A DNA stretch of 8,319 bases, from NCBI GenBank assembly GCA_021821585.1, contig JAKACF010000123.1, forward strand, positions 1-8,319. The letters are read 5' to 3'. This stretch comes from Actinomycetes bacterium (lineage in GTDB: Bacteria > Actinomycetota > Acidimicrobiia > Acidimicrobiales > Bog-793). Positions within the stretch are counted from its first letter, which is position 1. Each line of letters opens with the position of its first letter. The notes under the pieces were generated by a model. It did no database searches, had not been told where the DNA came from, and worked only from the letters and a program-made list of their open reading frames with translations. This document shows positions 6,216-8,319 of this stretch, one piece after another. The position numbers and the translations under genes were made by a program.

Positions 6216-6455
6216 ATGAAGGTGTGGATTGACCAGGATCTCTGCACGGGTGACGGGCTCTGCGAAGAGATCTGCCCGTCGGTCTTCACCTTGCTCGACG
6301 ACGGCCTCGCCTACGTGAAGCAGGGCGACACCGTGCTCAACGAACCGGGCGGCTCCGCCCAGATGGCCGACGTCGCCCCCGACCTCGAGGACGCCGTCAC
6401 CGAGGCGGCCGAGGAGTGCCCCGGGGAGTGCATCTTCATCGTCGCCGGGGACTGA
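6216..6455 (+). CDS. Single-cluster ferredoxin, Asp-containing CxxDxxCxxxCP type
   Basis: This is a small acidic electron carrier holding one iron-sulfur cluster. From ATG 6216 it has 79 residues; from ATG 6207, 82. The ribosome site spacing favours 6216. MKVWIDQDLCTGDGLCEEIC is followed by PSVF, and the C-terminal part has EECPGECIF. Spacing is C-x2-D-x2-C-x3-C-P then a distant C-P, as in Pyrococcus furiosus ferredoxin, where the Asp is a ligand of a [4Fe-4S] cluster that converts readily to [3Fe-4S]. The third Cys of the motif normally pairs in a disulfide with a Cys that is Ala here, while an extra Cys occurs four residues after the last ligand. It stands alone on the plus strand between mpa (divergent) and trmI (convergent, 21-base gap). 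Its redox partner is not in the window. Confidence 0.92.
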   Translation: MKVWIDQDLCTGDGLCEEICPSVFTLLDDGLAYVKQGDTVLNEPGGSAQMADVAPDLEDAVTEAAEECPGECIFIVAGD

Positions 6456-6476
6456 TCCCGCCGCCGTCCGGCTGAC

Positions 6477-7379
6477 TCAGGTCTCGCCGGGCTCGTCGAG
6501 GTCCCCTGCCGCCTCCGGGCGGAAGCTCGCCCTCGGCCCGAGCAGGCGGGCGGTCGTGATGAACCCGGTGTGGGCGACCATCCTCAGGTCCGGACGGACG
6601 GAGCGCCCCTCGATGTGCCAGGTCCGGCGCAGGGTCTCGAAGGTCTCGGCCAGCCCGAAGCCCGAGCGGGCGAGAACGGCCCGCAGCTCGGCCGTCTGGT
6701 TGATCGAGGGGAGGTAGGAGCACAGGATCCCGCCCGGCGAGAGGCTGGCCTCGGCGTGGGGGACGACGCGCCACGGCTCGGGCAGGTCGAGCACGATGCG
6801 GTCGAAGCAGCCCTCGACGCCCTCGTAGACGTCCCGGATCTCGACCTCGTAGCTCGCCGGTCCCTCGGGGGGCGAGAAGGCCGCCACGTTGGCCTTCGCC
6901 CGCTCGGCGAAGTCCTCCCGCAACTCGTAGCCCGTCACCTTCGCCCCGGCCCGGAGCAGCGTCATCGAGAGCGCCCCCGAGCCGACGCCGGACTCGAGCA
7001 CCCTCGTGCCGGCGTAGACGTCCGCCGCAAGGAGGATCGAGCCGAGGTCCTTCGGGTAGATGACCTGGGCGCCCCGGGGCATGTTGAGGACGACGTCCTC
7101 GAGGCTCGGGCGCAGCGCCAGGTAGCGGGCCGGGTTGCGGCGCCCGGCGTCCCGGGTGAGCGCCACCACCTCGCTCCCCTCCTCGAGGCCGATGAGGGCC
7201 TCGTGGGCGATCACGCCCGAGTGCGACTGGTAGCTCCGCCCTGCCCTCAAGGTGACGAGGTTGCGCCGCCCCTTGCGGTCGACGAGCAGCACCCGCTCGC
7301 CTTCCTCGAAGGGTCGACCGGCCCGCCGCAGCGGCGACGCCGTCGGGGGCTCGTCGGAACCGCCGGGCTGCCCGCTCAC
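6477..7379 (-). CDS. trmI: tRNA (adenine58-N1)-methyltransferase TrmI
   Basis: TrmI methylates N1 of adenine 58 in the T-loop of tRNA using S-adenosylmethionine, acting as a homotetramer. The 300-residue product matches actinobacterial TrmI (Rv2118c type). An N-terminal beta domain contains FEEGERVLLVDRKGRR and SHSGVIAHEALIGLEEGS. MPRGAQVIYPKD lies at about 99-111, the SAM-binding loop VLESGVGSGAL at about 127-137, and VLDLPEPW at about 196-203, whose Asp is the expected catalytic residue. The C-terminal extension is short. The start is GTG at 7379, overlapping the TGA of the upstream gene (GTGA); the frame stays open to 7577 but that part is Pro/Arg-rich and lies inside the neighbour. No Shine-Dalgarno stands out, so coupling is likely. 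A trmI gene near the proteasome locus is common in Actinomycetota. Confidence 0.95.
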   Translation of the reverse strand: MSGQPGGSDEPPTASPLRRAGRPFEEGERVLLVDRKGRRNLVTLRAGRSYQSHSGVIAHEALIGLEEGSEVVALTRDAGRRNPARYLALRPSLEDVVLNMPRGAQVIYPKDLGSILLAADVYAGTRVLESGVGSGALSMTLLRAGAKVTGYELREDFAERAKANVAAFSPPEGPASYEVEIRDVYEGVEGCFDRIVLDLPEPWRVVPHAEASLSPGGILCSYLPSINQTAELRAVLARSGFGLAETFETLRRTWHIEGRSVRPDLRMVAHTGFITTARLLGPRASFRPEAAGDLDEPGET

Positions 7380-7690
7380 TCGGTCGCCGGGACGGCGACC
7401 GGCTCGGCCTGGCGGGCCCGCTCCCACTCGCGCCGCGCCCTGCGGCGCCGTGGCGGCCGGCCGAGGTTCGTGACGAGCAGGCTCTCGCCCGGTCGCAGGC
7501 GCTCGCTCACCACCTCCGGCTCGTGGCGCTTCATGAGGAAGCGGACGAGCCAGGCGAACGCACCGGCCGCCAGCCACTTGCCGTCGCCGGCCATCACCCC
7601 CTCGCGGAGCCCCCTGCGGACGGCGGCGCGCGTCAGCCGGTCGACGAGGTTCCTCGCCGCCCCCCCGTCGTCGGCTCGGCGGGATGCCAC
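7376..7690 (-). CDS. Hypothetical small basic protein upstream of trmI
   Basis: I do not recognise a named family. The 104-residue product has a basic amphipathic N-terminal half (NLVDRLTRAAVRRGLREG) and a hydrophobic segment at about 37-53 (GKWLAAGAFAWLVRFLM), perhaps membrane-embedded or membrane-surface. A conserved-looking strand region, VSERLRPGESLLVTNL, spans about 61-76, and a very basic tail (RRRRARREWERARQ) ends at VPATE. The start is GTG at 7690, 4 bases after the stop of the 69-residue protein; no ribosome site is clear and the GTG at a nearby codon cannot be excluded. The stop overlaps the trmI GTG by four bases. The tight coupling on both sides and the protein-like composition support a real gene. 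The function is unknown; membrane association is inferred. Confidence 0.75.
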   Translation of the reverse strand: MASRRADDGGAARNLVDRLTRAAVRRGLREGVMAGDGKWLAAGAFAWLVRFLMKRHEPEVVSERLRPGESLLVTNLGRPPRRRRARREWERARQAEPVAVPATE

Positions 7691-7694
7691 CGGC

Positions 7695-7904
7695 TCAGAT
7701 CCGGCGGATCTCGAGCACGGGCGCCGCCTTGCGGCCCCGCCGGCGGCCGAGGAGGTAGACCGCCGCCACCGCCAGCACGGCCACGACCGCTCCGATGGCG
7801 ACCGTGGGCGGTGCCGTGGCGGCCGACTGGGCGGCGGTCTGGGCGCTCCCGCCGATCTCGCGCAGCTTGGACTCGATGTCCTCCAGGTTCACTCGCTGGC
7901 TCAC
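7695..7904 (-). CDS. Hypothetical 69-residue single-helix membrane protein
   Basis: The product begins (M)SQRVNLEDIESKLREIGGSA, a short charged helix, then an Ala/Thr-rich stretch. One membrane helix spans about 34-52 (TVAIGAVVAVLAVAAVYLLG). A basic RRRGRK patch and a short C-terminal strand, PVLEIRRI, follow. By the positive-inside rule the C-terminus should be cytoplasmic. The GTG start at 7904 overlaps the TGA of the preceding gene (GTGA). The frame continues upstream to 8000, but those residues are Gly/Arg-rich and overlap the neighbour, so the short form is chosen. It lies 4 bases before the next gene. I recognise no named family; similar short proteins ending in a basic patch plus VEIRR-like tails are familiar from actinobacterial genomes, but that is recall, not a search. 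Confidence 0.75.
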   Translation of the reverse strand: MSQRVNLEDIESKLREIGGSAQTAAQSAATAPPTVAIGAVVAVLAVAAVYLLGRRRGRKAAPVLEIRRI

Positions 7905-8230
7905 CGCGACTCCGATCCGCTCCGCAGCGCGAAGGCCGCCCCGAGCCCGAGCCCGACCACGGCCCCGACCACCGTGAGGAGGTAGGGCACCCAGCTCCAC
8001 TCGCCGGCGAAGACGGTGCCGGTCTCCCCCTGGAGGGCCCTCAGCAGGGCGACGAGCGCCAGTACCGAGGCGATCCCGAAGCAGATGGCGGCCGCCGAGC
8101 CGAACGCGAGCGTCCGGCCGATCGTCTTCAGGGGGCCGACGGTCTCCTGGATGGCGTAGGCCTTGACCATGCCGACGAGCTCGATGACGTCGCTCTTGGC
8201 CTCGGAGGCGTGCTGGGTGGCCTTTGGCAT
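7901..8230 (-). CDS. Two-helix membrane protein, phage-holin-like superfamily (DUF1469-like)
   Basis: The 109-residue product has a soluble amphipathic N-terminus (SDVIELVGMVKAYAIQETVGPL), then two membrane helices at about 41-66 and 80-103 joined by a short loop (GETGTVFAGEWSW). It ends in a short polar tail. The KAYAIQETVGPLKTIGR segment before the first helix and the overall size resemble the putative actinobacterial holin / DUF1469 group, which in chromosomes is usually unrelated to phage lysis. The resemblance is by eye and tentative. The ATG at 8230 has no Shine-Dalgarno, but TAGGGT lies 7 bases upstream with ATGACC 16 bases before that, so a leaderless message is likely. It begins the run leading to trmI, and its stop overlaps the next gene by four bases. 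Confidence 0.82.
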   Translation of the reverse strand: MPKATQHASEAKSDVIELVGMVKAYAIQETVGPLKTIGRTLAFGSAAAICFGIASVLALVALLRALQGETGTVFAGEWSWVPYLLTVVGAVVGLGLGAAFALRSGSESR

Positions 8231-8237
8231 CGACGAG

Positions 8238-8265
8238 ACCCTAGCAACTACTCCCTCGGGGTCAT
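8238..8265 (-). promoter_or_regulatory. Candidate leaderless promoter of the small-protein/trmI run
   Basis: On the minus strand ATGACC (8265-8260, four of six bases of TTGACA) is followed after 16 bases by TAGGGT (8243-8238), then 7 bases to the ATG at 8230. This would start transcription at or next to the ATG. The -35 lies in the last codons of the upstream gene. Pattern-based only. Confidence 0.45.
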
Positions 8266-8319
8266 CACGTAGGTCGAGGAGGCGCGGCCGACGAGCCGGC
8301 CGGAGGCGTCGGTGACGCT
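8248..8319 (-). CDS. C-terminal end of a gene cut by the window edge (possibly thioesterase)
   Basis: The minus strand is open from the right edge to TAG at 8250-8248, giving 23 residues: VTDASGRLVGRASSTYVM preceded by Ser and followed by TPRE. This looks like the last two strands of a hotdog-fold (PaaI-type) thioesterase, in which a D-x-x-G-R-L-V-x-R-A-turn-strand ending is common. It is too short for a firm call. It lies 17 bases upstream of the two-helix membrane protein gene on the same strand. Confidence 0.5.
   Translation of the reverse strand, partial: SVTDASGRLVGRASSTYVMTPRE

Noticed and set aside
6456..6476. Possible terminator between the ferredoxin gene and trmI
   Set aside because: Only a 4-bp GGGA/TCCC stem across the ferredoxin stop could be found, with no U-tract on either strand.
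7380..7577. N-terminal extension of trmI to an ATG at 7577
   Set aside because: The added 66 residues are Pro/Arg/Gly-rich, unlike TrmI, and lie inside the upstream gene; the GTGA overlap at 7379 marks the natural start.
7905..8000. Longer form of the 69-residue protein from 8000
   Set aside because: The added residues are Gly/Arg-rich and overlap the membrane protein gene by about 100 bases; the GTG at 7904 gives the same four-base coupling seen elsewhere.
1..8319. Mobile elements, CRISPR arrays, tRNA or rRNA genes, foreign-looking islands
   Set aside because: No terminal repeats, transposase motifs, spaced repeats or tRNA-like folds were seen; base and codon use look even throughout.

Overview
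The window is a very GC-rich stretch of bacterial chromosome whose centre is a Pup-proteasome locus. Genes for the Pup ligase, both 20S subunits, Pup, the depupylase/deamidase and the proteasomal ATPase together point to Actinomycetota. The ferredoxin next to mpa and the sequence divergence from mycobacterial proteins suggest a deep lineage such as Acidimicrobiia, but that is inference, and no species can be named.

Layout, left to right. (1) 1-366, minus: N-terminal third of pafA, cut by the window edge. (2) 393-812, plus: a small DUF2007-like protein with a C-terminal membrane helix, divergent from pafA and convergent with prcA; a perfect inverted repeat spans the convergent junction. (3) 820-4131, minus: a tight cluster read dop > pup > prcB > prcA, with pup's ribosome site overlapping the dop stop and a 4-base ATGA overlap between prcB and prcA. 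(4) 4200-5969, minus: mpa/arc, encoding the AAA+ ring ATPase, just upstream of dop. (5) 5970-6215: a divergent intergenic region with a good plus-strand promoter. (6) 6216-6455, plus: a single-cluster ferredoxin. (7) 6477-8230, minus: three small proteins (two clearly membrane-anchored) followed by trmI, coupled by two GTGA overlaps. (8) 8248-8319, minus: the last 23 codons of another gene.

How the parts work together (established for the families). Pup here ends in GGQ, so Dop must deamidate it to GGE before PafA can ligate it to substrate lysines. Mpa captures Pup through its N-terminal coiled coils, unfolds the substrate and feeds it into the PrcA/PrcB chamber, docking through its C-terminal GQYL. 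Dop also removes Pup. Every core component is present with its key residues intact, so the pathway looks functional.

The core system is known. The less described material is around it: two mutually exclusive hairpins between pup and prcB, a nearly identical 12-base -10-type element upstream of mpa and dop, a divergent pafA promoter region only 26 bases long with overlapping -10-like boxes, a ferredoxin with an aspartate at a cluster-ligand position, and three uncharacterised small proteins coupled to trmI. No tRNA, rRNA, CRISPR array, insertion sequence or sign of horizontal transfer was seen.
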